Positions 44,824 to 53,339 of a stretch of 64,000 nt of DNA are shown here, one piece after another. Positions within the stretch are counted from its first letter, which is position 1, and each line of letters begins with the position of its first letter. Under the pieces are notes generated by a model. The model did not search any database and had not been told where the DNA came from. It was given only the letters and a program-made list of their open reading frames with translations. The position numbers were made by a program, and so were the translations under genes. The stretch is taken from contig CAVUES010000015.1 in the NCBI GenBank assembly GCA_963740555.1, positions 124,001 through 188,000 of the forward strand. Direction: 5' to 3'. The DNA is from Mayfieldus sp963740555 (GTDB taxonomy: Bacteria; Actinomycetota; Thermoleophilia; Solirubrobacterales; 70-9).

Positions 44824-45219
44824 ATGGACGCCACCCAGCTGAAGAGAATCCCGATCTTTCACGACGTGCCCGACGAGGACCTGACGGTGATCACCACGTT
44901 TGCGACCTCCGACGAAGTGCCGGAGGGCGCGGTGATCGTCAAAGAAGGCGACTACGCGAACGCGTTCATGGCGATCGAGGAAGGGACCGCCAGGGTCACG
45001 CGCGACGGCGAGCACGTCGGCGACCTCGGCCCCGGGGACATCTTCGGCGAGGTTGGGTTGATCGAGAAGGAGACGCGCACTGCGACCGTCGAGGCGACCT
45101 CGCGCGTGAAACTGATCAAGATCGAGCACTGGGAGCTTCAGCGGATGAAGAAGAAGCTCCCCGACGTCTACGACCGGATCGCCCAGCTGGCCGAACAGCG
45201 GGCGACAAGCGACGACTAG
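44824..45219 (+). CDS. Cyclic-nucleotide-binding-domain protein
   Basis: Single CNB domain of 131 residues. The phosphate-binding cassette is seen as GDIFGEVGLIEKETRTATVE with the conserved Gly-Glu and the Arg. No DNA-binding domain follows, so it is not a CRP-type regulator. It could act as a stand-alone sensor or subunit. The following open frame (small membrane protein) may be its partner. Confidence 0.85.
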   Translation: MDATQLKRIPIFHDVPDEDLTVITTFATSDEVPEGAVIVKEGDYANAFMAIEEGTARVTRDGEHVGDLGPGDIFGEVGLIEKETRTATVEATSRVKLIKIEHWELQRMKKKLPDVYDRIAQLAEQRATSDD

Positions 45220-45259
45220 CCCGGGTCGCCGTCCCGACGTAGAGCCCAGCTGGGCGGCG

Positions 45260-45448
45260 CTGCGCCCGGTCCTTATTGCCTTCCTGCTGGTCGCCGACCT
45301 CTTCACAGTCGCGGCCTTGGCGATCGCCAGGCCGTCGGGCTGGCTGCCGCCGCTCGTCGCCTTCTCGATCGTGCTCATCGGCCTGGTCGGCCTCGAAGCC
45401 TGGGCGCTCGCCCACCGTCACGACGACGATGAGCGGCGACCCAGCTAG
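45260..45448 (+). CDS. Possible small two-TM membrane protein, start unclear
   Basis: A plus-strand frame ending TAG 45446-45448 encodes two convincing membrane helices (PVLIAFLLVADLFTVAALAI; PPLVAFSIVLIGLVGLEAWA) and a charged tail. It is open from inside the preceding gene but has no in-frame ATG, GTG or TTG before the helices; CTG 45260 is the only candidate. Could be translated by coupling or frameshift from the CNB gene, or be a decayed gene. Confidence 0.4.
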   Translation: MRPVLIAFLLVADLFTVAALAIARPSGWLPPLVAFSIVLIGLVGLEAWALAHRHDDDERRPS

Positions 45449-45570
45449 CTGTCAGCTCTTCGCAGCGACAGCGCGCTGAATTTGCGCTGGCCTCTGCCTA
45501 CCGGAGCGGTTGGGCTGGATACGTGGTCGTGCGCAACCCTTTACAGGGCCCGAACGGTTACTTAACATTG

Positions 45571-45576
45571 GGGTAT
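45571..45576 (+). promoter_or_regulatory. GGGTAT, possible -10 of a SigB/SigF-type promoter
   Basis: Lies 66 bases upstream of the sigma factor gene. These sigma factors often recognise GTTT-N12-16-GGGTAT and activate their own genes; a clear -35 at the right spacing is not visible. Confidence 0.25.
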
Positions 45577-45641
45577 CGGATCGACCAGGCAGGGACGCCG
45601 GTTGTCACTCCGCCAGTCCAACCCGGGCAAAGGAGGTCGAC

Positions 45642-46391
45642 ATGGCGACGATCGAAGCCCTGCTTCCCCACGCTTCGGCGCAGGGCGACCCGGCGGCCCG
45701 TGAGGAGCTTGCAAGGCGCCTGATGCCCTTGGCGCGATCGCTCGCGCGTCGGTACCGGTACGGCAGCGAGCCCTTCGAGGACCTGTTCCAGGTGGCGTGC
45801 CTCGGTCTGGTGAAGGCGATCAATCGCTTCGACCCCGAGCGCGGCACCAGCGTTGAGTCCTTCGCCACGCCAACCATCCTCGGCGAGTTGAAGCGTCACT
45901 TCCGCGACCGGGTGATGCCCATCCACCTGCCCAGGGGTTTGAAGGAGGACGTGTTGGACGTCAACGACGCCGCCGACGAGCTCGCGGGAGAGCTCGATCG
46001 CGAGCCGAGCGTCTCCGAGCTTGCCGATCGTGCCGAGATGAGCGAGGAGGATGTCGCGGAGGCCGTGAAGGCATCGAGGGCGCTGCGAACAGTTTCGCTC
46101 GACGCGCCGACCGGGCCCTTCGGCGACTCGCCATCGGTCATCGAGACGGTTGGCGACCACGACAAGCGGCTGGAGCTCGCGGAGGCTCGTACCGCGTTGT
46201 GGCGCGCCTTCCGGGTACTCGATCGGCGCGAGCGGCTCGTCGTCCATCTGCGCTTCGCGTCCGACCTGACCCAGCAGCAGATCGCCGAGAAGGTGGGCGT
46301 CTCGCAGGTCCACGTCTCGCGAATCCTCGAGGCGGCGCTTCGCAAGCTGCGCACGGCGGTGGGCGACGAGAAGCTCAGCGAAGCGGCGTAA
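45642..46391 (+). CDS. RNA polymerase sigma factor, SigB/SigF/SigG family
   Basis: 249 residues from ATG 45642, which follows AAAGGAGGTCGAC. Region 2 reads FEDLFQVACLGLVKAINRF and FATPTILGELKRHFRD (core binding and -10 recognition), region 3 LDREPSVSELADRAEMS, and region 4 LTQQQIAEKVGVSQVHVSRIL (-35 HTH). Likely a general-stress or developmental sigma. No anti-sigma or anti-anti-sigma gene is adjacent, which is unusual for this family. Confidence 0.93.
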   Translation: MATIEALLPHASAQGDPAAREELARRLMPLARSLARRYRYGSEPFEDLFQVACLGLVKAINRFDPERGTSVESFATPTILGELKRHFRDRVMPIHLPRGLKEDVLDVNDAADELAGELDREPSVSELADRAEMSEEDVAEAVKASRALRTVSLDAPTGPFGDSPSVIETVGDHDKRLELAEARTALWRAFRVLDRRERLVVHLRFASDLTQQQIAEKVGVSQVHVSRILEAALRKLRTAVGDEKLSEAA

Positions 46392-46504
46392 ATACGCGTT
46401 TAGCCCGACGCCGAGACGGGGAAACCATGTCTAGGGACACAGCGAGGCCCGCGCAGGTTGGACCGCTGGGCCTCGTGTGAGGCCGTCGAGCCTCCCCTGC
46501 CCAG

Positions 46505-46531
46505 CCGTGCCCGGCCCTGCGCCGGGCACGG
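46505..46531 (+). terminator. Intrinsic terminator after the sigma factor gene
   Basis: Ten-bp stem CCGTGCCCGG/CCGGGCACGG with a seven-base loop, then TTCTGTT. A second hairpin (GAGGCCC 46444-46450 with GGGCCTC 46468-46474) precedes it. Confidence 0.7.
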
Positions 46532-46781
46532 TTCTGTTCGGGCCCGTTTGACGCTCTACGATCCTGCGCCCGGGCGATGAGGCTCGCTCATCATGCGCAT
46601 TGCCCAGTGATAGTGGTTCGGTAGAGACACGAGCGCGCGGACGCGCCCAATGCTGGAGCGAACGGCTCCGCAGTTCTGCGCAATTGTCGGGAGGTGGTTG
46701 AGCGGGCACGGATTCGGCGGCCGGTGACCACGACCCGGCGCCCGGCCCACCGGAGTCCCTTAAGGTTCCGGCCGGGCCACG
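46532..46781. other. Intergenic, no gene seen
   Basis: The space after the terminator and before the next gene holds no open frame with protein-like composition and no recognisable RNA. Confidence 0.6.
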
Positions 46782-47528
46782 ATGACAACGTTGCGCGGCG
46801 ACTTTGAGACCGACCTCCCGACGCCTGACGCGCTCACGGCATGTGCCGAGGCCATAGACGGTCTTGGGTGGCAGATCGAAACGGTTGAGGTTGACCGCAT
46901 CGTCTCCTACGCTGGCCCGGGCCACAGCCAGGGTGCAGCGAGGATCGACGTCCTTCTGAGCGCCTCGGGTCCCACCACCGATGTCCGCATCATCGGGACC
47001 GACACCGATGCCAACCCGCTCGAGATGGAGGAGCTGATCGCGGAGCTCAACCGGGCGCGCGATGCAATCAAGGCCTCGGTCGAAAGCGCAGATGATGAGG
47101 CGGGGCAAGACTCGCCCCTCGCCAAGGTGCCCCTCTTCCAGGCGCGGTCGCGCGAGGTCCAGCTGATTACAGCGGTCGTCGTTCCCGCTGTCTTCGGTGC
47201 CGTCGCCGGCATCATCCTGGGAATCTCCGCCCCGGGGTACTGGGCGATCCAGGCAGTGGCGCTGGTCGGGGCTGTTCTGGCGGGTCTCGAGCACCCCAAT
47301 GCCAGGGAGGGCGCCCGCCGGGGTCTTGTGGGAGGCACGCTGTATGGCGCCTTCCTCCTCATCGCTCACGCGGTGGCCGGTACCGACGCGACCGTCAAGC
47401 TGCCGAAGTTCGCTCCCATCCTGGTGGTGTTCACGGCCCTCTTCGGAGTCCTCGGGAGTGCACTCGGAGGGCGCATTCGCCGCGGTGCGACCGAGCGTCA
47501 GACCGGCTCCAGATCCGTTTCCTCCTGA
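46782..47528 (+). CDS. Membrane protein with soluble N-terminal domain
   Basis: 248 residues. N-terminal ~105 residues are soluble, with alternating strands and helices (DALTACAEAIDGLGWQIE, RIDVLLSASGPTTDVRI). Three or four membrane segments follow from about 128 (AVVVPAVFGAVAGIILGI, YWAIQAVALVGAVLAGL, FAPILVVFTALFGVLGSALG). Intact and protein-like, but no family recognised. Possibly senses a ligand through the N-terminal domain. Confidence 0.7.
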   Translation: MTTLRGDFETDLPTPDALTACAEAIDGLGWQIETVEVDRIVSYAGPGHSQGAARIDVLLSASGPTTDVRIIGTDTDANPLEMEELIAELNRARDAIKASVESADDEAGQDSPLAKVPLFQARSREVQLITAVVVPAVFGAVAGIILGISAPGYWAIQAVALVGAVLAGLEHPNAREGARRGLVGGTLYGAFLLIAHAVAGTDATVKLPKFAPILVVFTALFGVLGSALGGRIRRGATERQTGSRSVSS

Positions 47529-47587
47529 CGACAGCATGCGAAACGGCTGGGATCATCGGCGTGGAGCTGGGGTCGTTGCTGTGCTCG

Positions 47588-48040
47588 TCAGCGGGCACTC
47601 TGGCGGAGCGGCCGCTGGCCGGCTGAGGACGTGTTCAGTGCAACGGCGGCGCGAATCAGCGCCTTCAACGCCTTTTCATCGATCTTGTCGCCCTCATGGA
47701 AATCGATGGCACGCCTGGTGTTGCCTTCGAGGCTGGAGTTGAAGAGGCCTGAAGGATCCTCCAACGAGGCGCCCTTGGCGAAGGTCATCTTCACGACATT
47801 CTTGTACGTCTCACCAGTGCAGATCATTCCGGCGTGCGACCACACCGGAATCCCTGGATGAGACTGCTTTCTCCACTTCCACTCCTCGACCACTTCGGGG
47901 TCGGCCTGCTTGACGAGAGTTCGGACCCGAGCGAGCTTTTCGCCCCGCCAATCATTTAGATCCTTGATTCTCGCGTCGATCAGCTCGGAGAAAGTCTCTC
48001 CTCCCGTTCCCCCCTTCGAGCCGCTCTTCCTCTTCTTCAT
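47588..48040 (-). CDS. DUF1801-type protein
   Basis: 150 residues from ATG 48040. Recognisable parts: a basic Gly-rich start, then IKDLNDWRGEKLARVRTLVKQADPEVVEEW and GIPVWSHAGMICTGETYKNVVKMTF, followed by the HEGDKIDEKALKALIRAAV helix of the YdhG/DUF1801 family. This fold is iron- and frataxin-related in some members; function is uncertain. Confidence 0.75.
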   Translation of the reverse strand: MKKRKSGSKGGTGGETFSELIDARIKDLNDWRGEKLARVRTLVKQADPEVVEEWKWRKQSHPGIPVWSHAGMICTGETYKNVVKMTFAKGASLEDPSGLFNSSLEGNTRRAIDFHEGDKIDEKALKALIRAAVALNTSSAGQRPLRQSAR

Positions 48041-48173
48041 GGTTGTTGTCGCTCGTCCCGTCAGTTGAGTATCCGTCGCCGACCGCCTTGATGCATCGCG
48101 AATCTCATGAGGTGTCCGGTGGGCCCGAGGCAACTGTCGCAGCCGAGTTGATTCGGAGAGCCCTGCTCCTGCC

Positions 48174-48192
48174 TTTTGCGCGAAGCAGCAGC
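48174..48192 (+). repeat. Dispersed repeat, copy a
   Basis: TTTTGCGCGAAGCAGCAGC, just beyond the stop of the DDN-type gene. Confidence 0.45.
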
Positions 48193-48199
48193 CAGCGAC

Positions 48200-48772
48200 C
48201 TAGCGCCGTCCCTCGCGCTCCGCGAGCTCGATCACGAGCGGTATGCCGGTGTCGAACCAGTAGCGGTGCAGGTCCTGGATCTTCGACCGCGTTGGCAGGC
48301 CGCGCAGATGGAGGTGGCACTCGGCGTAGTCGAAAAGGTTCACCGTCTGGCACAGGGCCTCTCTCGCCTCGGCGAGCTCTCCCGCGTCCGTCAGCTCGCG
48401 CGCGACCCCGGCGAACGTCCCACCGCGAATCCGCAGCTTCACGTTCGGATTCGCCCGGATGTTCCAGAGCCATGCGGCGACGGCGGTTGGGCGCGACATC
48501 GCCAGCTCAGGCGGCCGGAGCTGGACCAGGTAGGCCCGGTCTCCCCGGCGGACGACGCGTATGCACTTCCGGCGCGCCTTCCCGGTCTTGCGCCCCGTCG
48601 TCGTTATCACACCGAACCCGGACTGCGGCAGCAACAGGAAGAGCGGCAGCGTCAGCGCGCTCACCACCCGCCCGTCTCGAGCGGAGCGGATGAGGCGCCT
48701 GTGCTTCGGAGCGTGTGCGGCAGCGGCCTCGCGGACCTGCGCGGCCTCACTCGTGTCAGTCGCGCCCATCAC
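48200..48772 (-). CDS. F420-type nitroreductase (DDN family)
   Basis: 190 residues. The split-barrel core GVITTTGRKTGKARRKCIRVV and WLWNIRANPNVKLRIRGGTF matches deazaflavin-dependent nitroreductases of actinobacteria, which use F420H2 to reduce quinones or nitro compounds. Likely membrane-associated at the basic N-terminus (LTLPLFLLLPQSGFG). Start ATG 48772 (or 48769). Confidence 0.88.
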   Translation of the reverse strand: MMGATDTSEAAQVREAAAAHAPKHRRLIRSARDGRVVSALTLPLFLLLPQSGFGVITTTGRKTGKARRKCIRVVRRGDRAYLVQLRPPELAMSRPTAVAAWLWNIRANPNVKLRIRGGTFAGVARELTDAGELAEAREALCQTVNLFDYAECHLHLRGLPTRSKIQDLHRYWFDTGIPLVIELAEREGRR

Positions 48773-48843
48773 GAGTCAGAATGCTCCCACCCTCCGGCCT
48801 CGGCCGCGCTGATCTAGGCGGACGGATGGACCGCCACCTGCGT

Positions 48844-48870
48844 TGTTCCTTGTCGCGCAAGCACAAACGG
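48844..48870 (+). repeat. Dispersed repeat, copy b (diverged)
   Basis: GTTCCTTGTCGCGCAAGCAC retains the central CGCGCAA of the family; it sits in the gap before the methyltransferase. Confidence 0.35.
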
Positions 48871-48901
48871 CTGCTCGTCCGGGACGGGATAATTCTCCGT
48901 C

Positions 48902-49552
48902 GTGAAAGGAGGCGACCTCGACGACCTGTTATCGGAACAGATCTCGTACTACCGGGCTCGGGCGCCCGAGTACGAAGCTGGCACGCTCGATCTCCCGGGC
49001 GGCGACGAGATTGAGGAAGCGCTCGACTCGTTCCGCCCGGCCGGAGACGTGTTTGAGTTGGCTTGTGGCCCTGGCCAGTGGACGAAGCGGTTGCTCCGCC
49101 ACGCACAGAGCGTCATGGCAATCGACTCCTCGCCCGAGATGCTGGCGATCGCATCGCGCCAGGTCGGGCACGACGACCGGGCCCGCTTCGTCAAGGCGGA
49201 CCTGTTTCGCTGGCGGCCGGACCGCCAATTCGACGTGGTCTTCTTCGGCTTCTGGCTTTCACATGTGCCGCTGGAGCGCTTCGACGCCTTCTGGTTGATG
49301 GTCGCCGAATGCCTCACTCCGCGAGGGCGAGTCTTCTTCGCTGACGACGCGTACCGAACACCCGACGAGTTGATCGAAGGCGACTCGTCAACGACGATCC
49401 AACGGCACCTCGAGGACGGGACCGGTTTTCGCGCGGTGAAGGTCCCGCACACGGCATCCGGGCTGGAGCGGCGCTTGACGGAAATGGGGTGGCGGATCGA
49501 AGTCCGGCAGACGTCCGGCCCGTTCTACTGGGGCTCGGGCTCTCGCGCCTGA
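48902..49552 (+). CDS. Class I SAM-dependent methyltransferase
   Basis: 216 residues from GTG 48902, AAAGGAGG nearby. Motif I VFELACGPGQWTKRLL, motif II acid in MAIDSSPEML, motif IV FVKADLFRWRPDRQFDVVFF. Single Rossmann-type domain without an identifiable substrate domain, so the methyl acceptor is unknown. Confidence 0.88.
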   Translation: MKGGDLDDLLSEQISYYRARAPEYEAGTLDLPGGDEIEEALDSFRPAGDVFELACGPGQWTKRLLRHAQSVMAIDSSPEMLAIASRQVGHDDRARFVKADLFRWRPDRQFDVVFFGFWLSHVPLERFDAFWLMVAECLTPRGRVFFADDAYRTPDELIEGDSSTTIQRHLEDGTGFRAVKVPHTASGLERRLTEMGWRIEVRQTSGPFYWGSGSRA

Positions 49553-49594
49553 ATCCGCCGCACCTTCGACGCGGGCGTTAGCGATCGGGTCGCT

Positions 49595-49633
49595 CGCTCG
49601 CTTTCGCGCGAAGCGGGAGCCGATCTGGGCGCC
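49595..49633 (+). repeat. Dispersed repeat, copy c
   Basis: GCTTTCGCGCGAAGCGGGAG followed by CCGATCTGGGCGCCG; includes the GCGAAGC core. Confidence 0.55.
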
Positions 49634-49756
49634 GCCCCGCCCTACCGTGTCGCGCGGTCTGCCCAGGGCGCCTCGGCTTGACCTGCCTGGCACACTGGCT
49701 TGACGGTTGCGGCTTAAGCGAGCGATCGACGAGCTCTAGTAACACGATGCGCCCGG

Positions 49757-49785
49757 CGCTGGCTTTCGCGCAAGGGAGCGACGCA
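49757..49785 (+). repeat. Dispersed repeat, copy d
   Basis: GGCTTTCGCGCAAGGGAGCG, 160 bases after copy c. Confidence 0.55.
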
Positions 49786-49856
49786 ACCTCGGGGTGAGAT
49801 CGCTGGCTTCGGGCGAGCTTGGTCGCCCGCGGGGCAGGTTGCCGGGTGTGGCCGGG

Positions 49857-50990
49857 TCAGCGACCGAACCAGCGGGCGCGACGACTCGAGCCGAAGTCCT
49901 CCTTCTCGGCGACGAGCGCCCTCGAGGGTGCCTGGAAGGTCCCGGTCGGCTTCGGCCCCGAGAGGAAGTCCACGTCCACGCGGCCGACTCTTCCCGCTCC
50001 GAACTCGATGTAGCACGAGCCGAGCCCGTCATAGCCGGCGGGCTGCTCCCCCCGGGCGATCTCCGCCAGCACCTCCGCTGCGACCACCCGGGCGGCGCCC
50101 TCGGAGAACACCCCGGCCTTCGGCACACCCACCGTCGCCACGTCCCCCACGGCGTAGACGCCCGGGAACCGGGTCTTCAAGGTCCGCGACTCCACCGGTA
50201 TATAGCCCTCCTCGGCCATGCCTGACTCGAGGACCACGTCGGGAGCCCGGTGTTTGGGAACGCCGAGAAAGAGGTCATAGGGAACCTCACTCCCGTCCTT
50301 TAGCAGCACGACCTTGCGGCCGGGATCAAGCGAAGTGATACGCGCATCGGGAACGAACTCGATGCCTCGCTCGGCGAAAGCCTCGAGCAGCGCTTCGGAC
50401 GTCTGCGGTGACGGAGGCACGGGGCTTGGCAGCGGCATCAGGAAGGTGATCTCGCAAGCGTTTCGGACGCCTCGCTCTGAGAGGTGGTCGTGGAGGAGCA
50501 GGGCGGCCTCGCTCGGCGCCGGCGGGCACTTGAAGGGGGCGCCGCAGACGCCGACCACGGCGCGCCCCTCGGTGAAGCGCGGGATGACATCCCGCAATCG
50601 CTCCGCGCCGGCCACCGAGTAGAACTCGTTCCCGCCCTCGGCGAGCCCCGGTGTGGCATCCATGTCGTAATCGGCGCCGAGCGCGACGACGAGGATGTCG
50701 GCCTCGTACTCGCCGCCGTCGGTGCTGACCCGCCTCTCCTGCGGGTCGATCGCGGTGATCGTCTCGTGAACGAAGCGGACACCGGGCTTGGCGAAGTCGC
50801 TGTACGGGAGGCGGACCGCCTCCGGCGTCTCCCGCCCGAACATCACGTCGAGCTTTGAGTAGCCGAAGACGAAGGCGTCGCCCTCGTCGATCAGAGTCAC
50901 GTCCGCGTCCTCGCCGAGTTGATCCGAGAGGATCGTCGACAGCACGAGGCCTCCGAACCCCGCCCCTAGTACGACTATCCGTGTCGCCAC
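49857..50990 (-). CDS. NAD(P)/FAD oxidoreductase, sulfide:quinone-reductase-like
   Basis: 377 residues. FAD motif IVVLGAGFGGLVLS, the Cys-containing loop VCGAPFKCPPAPSEAALLL found in SQR/FCSD-like enzymes, and the C-terminal VYAVGDVATVGVPKAGVFSE are intact. It probably oxidises a sulfide or persulfide, or acts as a type-II NADH dehydrogenase relative; the presence of the loop Cys favours sulfur chemistry. Confidence 0.88.
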   Translation of the reverse strand: MATRIVVLGAGFGGLVLSTILSDQLGEDADVTLIDEGDAFVFGYSKLDVMFGRETPEAVRLPYSDFAKPGVRFVHETITAIDPQERRVSTDGGEYEADILVVALGADYDMDATPGLAEGGNEFYSVAGAERLRDVIPRFTEGRAVVGVCGAPFKCPPAPSEAALLLHDHLSERGVRNACEITFLMPLPSPVPPSPQTSEALLEAFAERGIEFVPDARITSLDPGRKVVLLKDGSEVPYDLFLGVPKHRAPDVVLESGMAEEGYIPVESRTLKTRFPGVYAVGDVATVGVPKAGVFSEGAARVVAAEVLAEIARGEQPAGYDGLGSCYIEFGAGRVGRVDVDFLSGPKPTGTFQAPSRALVAEKEDFGSSRRARWFGR

Positions 50991-51073
50991 ACCTGCGACC
51001 CTAGCGTGAGTAGGCGGTCAGGGATCGTGGGCGTCGGAATACCGTTTTCGCGTGGATCCGGTGAACAGCGGCC

Positions 51074-51101
51074 AACTCCTTCTCGCGCAAGGGAGCCGCC
51101 G
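51074..51101 (+). repeat. Dispersed repeat, copy e
   Basis: TCCTTCTCGCGCAAGGGAGC in the gap between divergent genes; no gene seen in 51001-51258. Confidence 0.5.
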
Positions 51102-51261
51102 TTCCGCGGAACCGCGCAGCTACTCCTCGTCGTCCAGAGCGGTAGTCAGGCGGGGCACCAGCGCTTTCTTCGTGTACACGGAGCCGGAGACACTCGAAGA
51201 TCGGCGCGTGCCTGGCCGATAGAGTCGCCCGCAGGATCAAAGTCGATCTAGGAGTGATGTG

Positions 51262-51558
51262 ATGAGCGAGGTTTACTCGAGTGGAGCCTGGACTGTGAGG
51301 GAGGGTGAGGGCGAGGCGTTCGTCGAAGCCTGGAGCGCGTTCGCCGGTTGGCTCAGCACCATGGAGGGAGCCGGCACCGCCCGGCTGACCAGGGACTTGA
51401 GCGACCCGCAGCGCTTCCTCAGCTTCGCCCCCTGGGAGAGTGCAGAGGCGATGCAGGCATGGAAGAGCGCACCTGAATTCCCGGAACGAATGGCCGCGGT
51501 GCAGAAACACGTAGCGGAGTTCACGCCGAGCGAGATGGAACTGGTGGCTGAGATCTAG
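51262..51558 (+). CDS. ABM-fold small protein
   Basis: 98 residues from ATG 51262, with AGGAG at 51250-51254. Pattern SSGAWTVREGEGEAFVEAW, then FLSFAPWESAEAMQAWKS, matches ABM-like dimeric barrels. Active site not predictable; likely a small monooxygenase or stress protein. Confidence 0.72.
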   Translation: MSEVYSSGAWTVREGEGEAFVEAWSAFAGWLSTMEGAGTARLTRDLSDPQRFLSFAPWESAEAMQAWKSAPEFPERMAAVQKHVAEFTPSEMELVAEI

Positions 51559-51669
51559 ACGGACCGCTCGGCGCGCCGGCAGAACGCCCCCGTTCTCGTC
51601 CCGAGGAGCAGTTTCCGCGCTCCCTTGTCCCGTGCTCCGTTGCGGGAAGCCGAGGAGTGAGGTGTGGCA

Positions 51670-51697
51670 GTGCTCCTCGTCGCGCAAAGCGACAGCG
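51670..51697 (+). repeat. Dispersed repeat, copy f
   Basis: GCTCCTCGTCGCGCAAAGCG next to the stop of the Cys-rich secreted gene. Confidence 0.5.
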
Positions 51698-51710
51698 TTG
51701 GCCGAGGTCC

Positions 51711-52034
51711 TCAGCCGACGCAGGCCCAGCCAGACGGATAGGGGTCGCTCTTCACCTTCAGCCCACCGCCGGACGTGCGCGTGACGATCATCTTGTCGGT
51801 GCAGACCTGGGTGGCGCGGCGCACGTATGCGGCGCAGGAGACTTTCTTGCTCGAGAGCCTCGTGCATTGCTTCGCGCCCGAGGCGTCACAGGTGCCTGCA
51901 CAAGCGTGATTGGCCTTGTTCGAGACGGCCTTGCGCGCCACGGGCATCTTCAACAGGCTCGCCATCGCGATGGACGCAGACAGCACCACGGAAGCAGCGA
52001 GCGCAGCCGCGAGTGCGAACAGGAAACACTTCAT
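51711..52034 (-). CDS. Secreted Cys-rich small protein
   Basis: 107 residues from ATG 52034, preceded by AGGAGGG. Signal peptide CFLFALAAALAASVVLSASI, then a mature part of about 80 residues with six Cys (CAGTC, QC, SC, VC, AC), suggesting three disulfides. Toxin-, inhibitor- or wall-protein-like; no family recognised. Confidence 0.75.
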   Translation of the reverse strand: MKCFLFALAAALAASVVLSASIAMASLLKMPVARKAVSNKANHACAGTCDASGAKQCTRLSSKKVSCAAYVRRATQVCTDKMIVTRTSGGGLKVKSDPYPSGWACVG

Positions 52035-52204
52035 TGGGGGGGACCCTCCTTCTTCGGTGTTTTGCCCCTGATACCGGTGCCCGTGGAAGGGGCCCCTCAG
52101 GAACAGGCAAAGCTTCAGCAAAGGCTCCTTGGCCCGGGCACTGGCTTTACCTGCTCCTTACCCGGCGGCTGCAACGATCCCCCTGCTCCAACAAAGGAGA
52201 GACG

Positions 52205-52240
52205 ATGGGCTCGGCAGCTACGGGCTGGGAGGCGCGATGA
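52205..52240 (+). CDS. Eleven-residue leader ORF
   Basis: ATG 52205 with an excellent AAAGGAG encodes MGSAATGWEAR and a TGA that overlaps the ATG of the next gene (ATGA, 52237-52240). Its role would be to deliver ribosomes to, or regulate, the downstream membrane gene. Too short for homology. Confidence 0.5.
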   Translation: MGSAATGWEAR

Positions 52241-52827
52241 CGGACACGATCCGTACGCATGGCTGGTGGCTGGCGAGCCGTGCCGCCGGGCTGGTGGCGC
52301 TGATGCTCGTGACCGTCTCCGCCGCGCTGGCGCTCATGGTGGCCGGGCGCATGGTGCACAGGCCGGGCCTCAGCGCGATTCATCAGCAGCTGGCTGTCAT
52401 GGCAATTGTCGCCATGGCGGTACACGGCATCACGCTGCTCGGTGACCCCTGGCTTCGACCGGGCGTCGGCGGGATCACACTCCCCTTCACCATGGCCTAC
52501 CGGCCGCTGTGGACCGGCCTGGGGATTGTCGCCGGTTACCTCGCGGCGGTGTTCGGCCTGAGCTTCTATGTCCGTCGGCGGATCGGGCCGCGACTTTGGC
52601 GCAGCGCCCATCGGCTGATCATCGCCGTGTACGTGCTGGCGGTGGTGCACGTGCTCGGCGCCGGCACCGACGCCTCTACCGTCTGGCTGCGTTGGTGGCT
52701 CGCGTTCACCGCTCCGGTGATCATGTTCCTGTTCGTGGTTCGGGTCTGGTCATCTCGGCGCCGCTCCTCCTCCGCGCCGCCCCCCGGCTCGCGCGGCATC
52801 GATCTCAGCCCGCCGCCTACAGGGTGA
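52237..52827 (+). CDS. Ferric-reductase-like transmembrane protein (heme-binding type)
   Basis: 196 residues, six membrane segments. His residues in HQQLAVMAIVAMAVHGI and WRSAHRLIIAVYVLAVVHVL are placed like the heme ligands of the ferric reductase-like/MsrQ superfamily. Probably transfers electrons across the membrane with a flavin or periplasmic partner that is not encoded here. Start coupled to the leader ORF; it also has GGGAGG at 52226-52231. Confidence 0.82.
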   Translation: MTDTIRTHGWWLASRAAGLVALMLVTVSAALALMVAGRMVHRPGLSAIHQQLAVMAIVAMAVHGITLLGDPWLRPGVGGITLPFTMAYRPLWTGLGIVAGYLAAVFGLSFYVRRRIGPRLWRSAHRLIIAVYVLAVVHVLGAGTDASTVWLRWWLAFTAPVIMFLFVVRVWSSRRRSSSAPPPGSRGIDLSPPPTG

Positions 52828-52850
52828 GGTTGGGGCCGCACCAGTTGGTC

Positions 52851-52888
52851 GGCTTCTTCTCGTGCAACGGGAGCGAATTCGGCTGGGC
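52851..52888 (+). repeat. Dispersed repeat, copy g
   Basis: CTTCTTCTCGTGCAACGGGA, diverged, immediately after the ferric-reductase-like gene. Confidence 0.45.
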
Positions 52889-52893
52889 AAGAC

Positions 52894-53181
52894 CTAGCCC
52901 GGAGCTCGGATCAGCCATGACGTACCGCACTCCAGGCATCCGATCCAGAGGCCGTAGGGCGTGTACATGAGCAGCCGCAAATGCATCGGGTTCGCATGGC
53001 CGCACGCATCCGCACCGTTCCGCTTCCGGCCCGGGTCCAGCTTCCGCTTGCTTCGGAGCTCTCTCAGCCCAGTTCCCTTCCGTTTGTAAGCCACGGTCTG
53101 ATGGTTATCGGAAGGCGGCAAACGGAGCAGAAGCTCCGCACAAAGATTGGGCAAAACCAGTCGTCCTGCCGATTGGGCCAC
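52894..53181 (-). CDS. Doubtful ORF with a zinc-ribbon-like end
   Basis: A minus-strand frame whose C-terminus reads MHLRLLMYTPYGLWIGCLEC and then GTSW, more protein-like than the rest of the gap. The N-terminal half looks random and no start is supported. Might be the end of a decayed gene. Confidence 0.25.
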   Translation of the reverse strand: MAQSAGRLVLPNLCAELLLRLPPSDNHQTVAYKRKGTGLRELRSKRKLDPGRKRNGADACGHANPMHLRLLMYTPYGLWIGCLECGTSWLIRAPG

Positions 53182-53220
53182 GAGCGGTTCACGGCAGCCA
53201 GTTGGGCGGCGGATACCGCA

Positions 53221-53243
53221 AATCGCGCAAAGCGGGAGCGAGC
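53221..53243 (+). repeat. Dispersed repeat, copy h
   Basis: AATCGCGCAAAGCGGGAGCG, sixteen bases before the coding frame of the SnoaL-like gene. Confidence 0.55.
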
Positions 53244-53339
53244 AGGTAGGCTCGAAACATCGCCCAGACAGTCCCTACTGAGGTCTTCGATCAGTTCACC
53301 GAGCGGTTCGAGTGCTGGAACCGGGGCGAGCTTGACCAA

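Larger units (their letters stand above)
49553..49856. other. Gap with two repeat copies, no gene seen
   Basis: 304-base gap between convergent genes. It contains only the two dispersed repeats below and scrambled sequence; no open frame with protein-like content. Confidence 0.65.

Noticed and set aside
46600..46660. Minus-strand peptide LPNHYHWAM resembling the HUH motif of Y1 transposases.
   Set aside because: Isolated match; no catalytic Tyr region or domain around it.
51100..51200. Minus-strand tail SGSVYTKKALVPRLTTALDD as a gene remnant.
   Set aside because: Short, no start, and overlaps the dispersed repeat; insufficient support.
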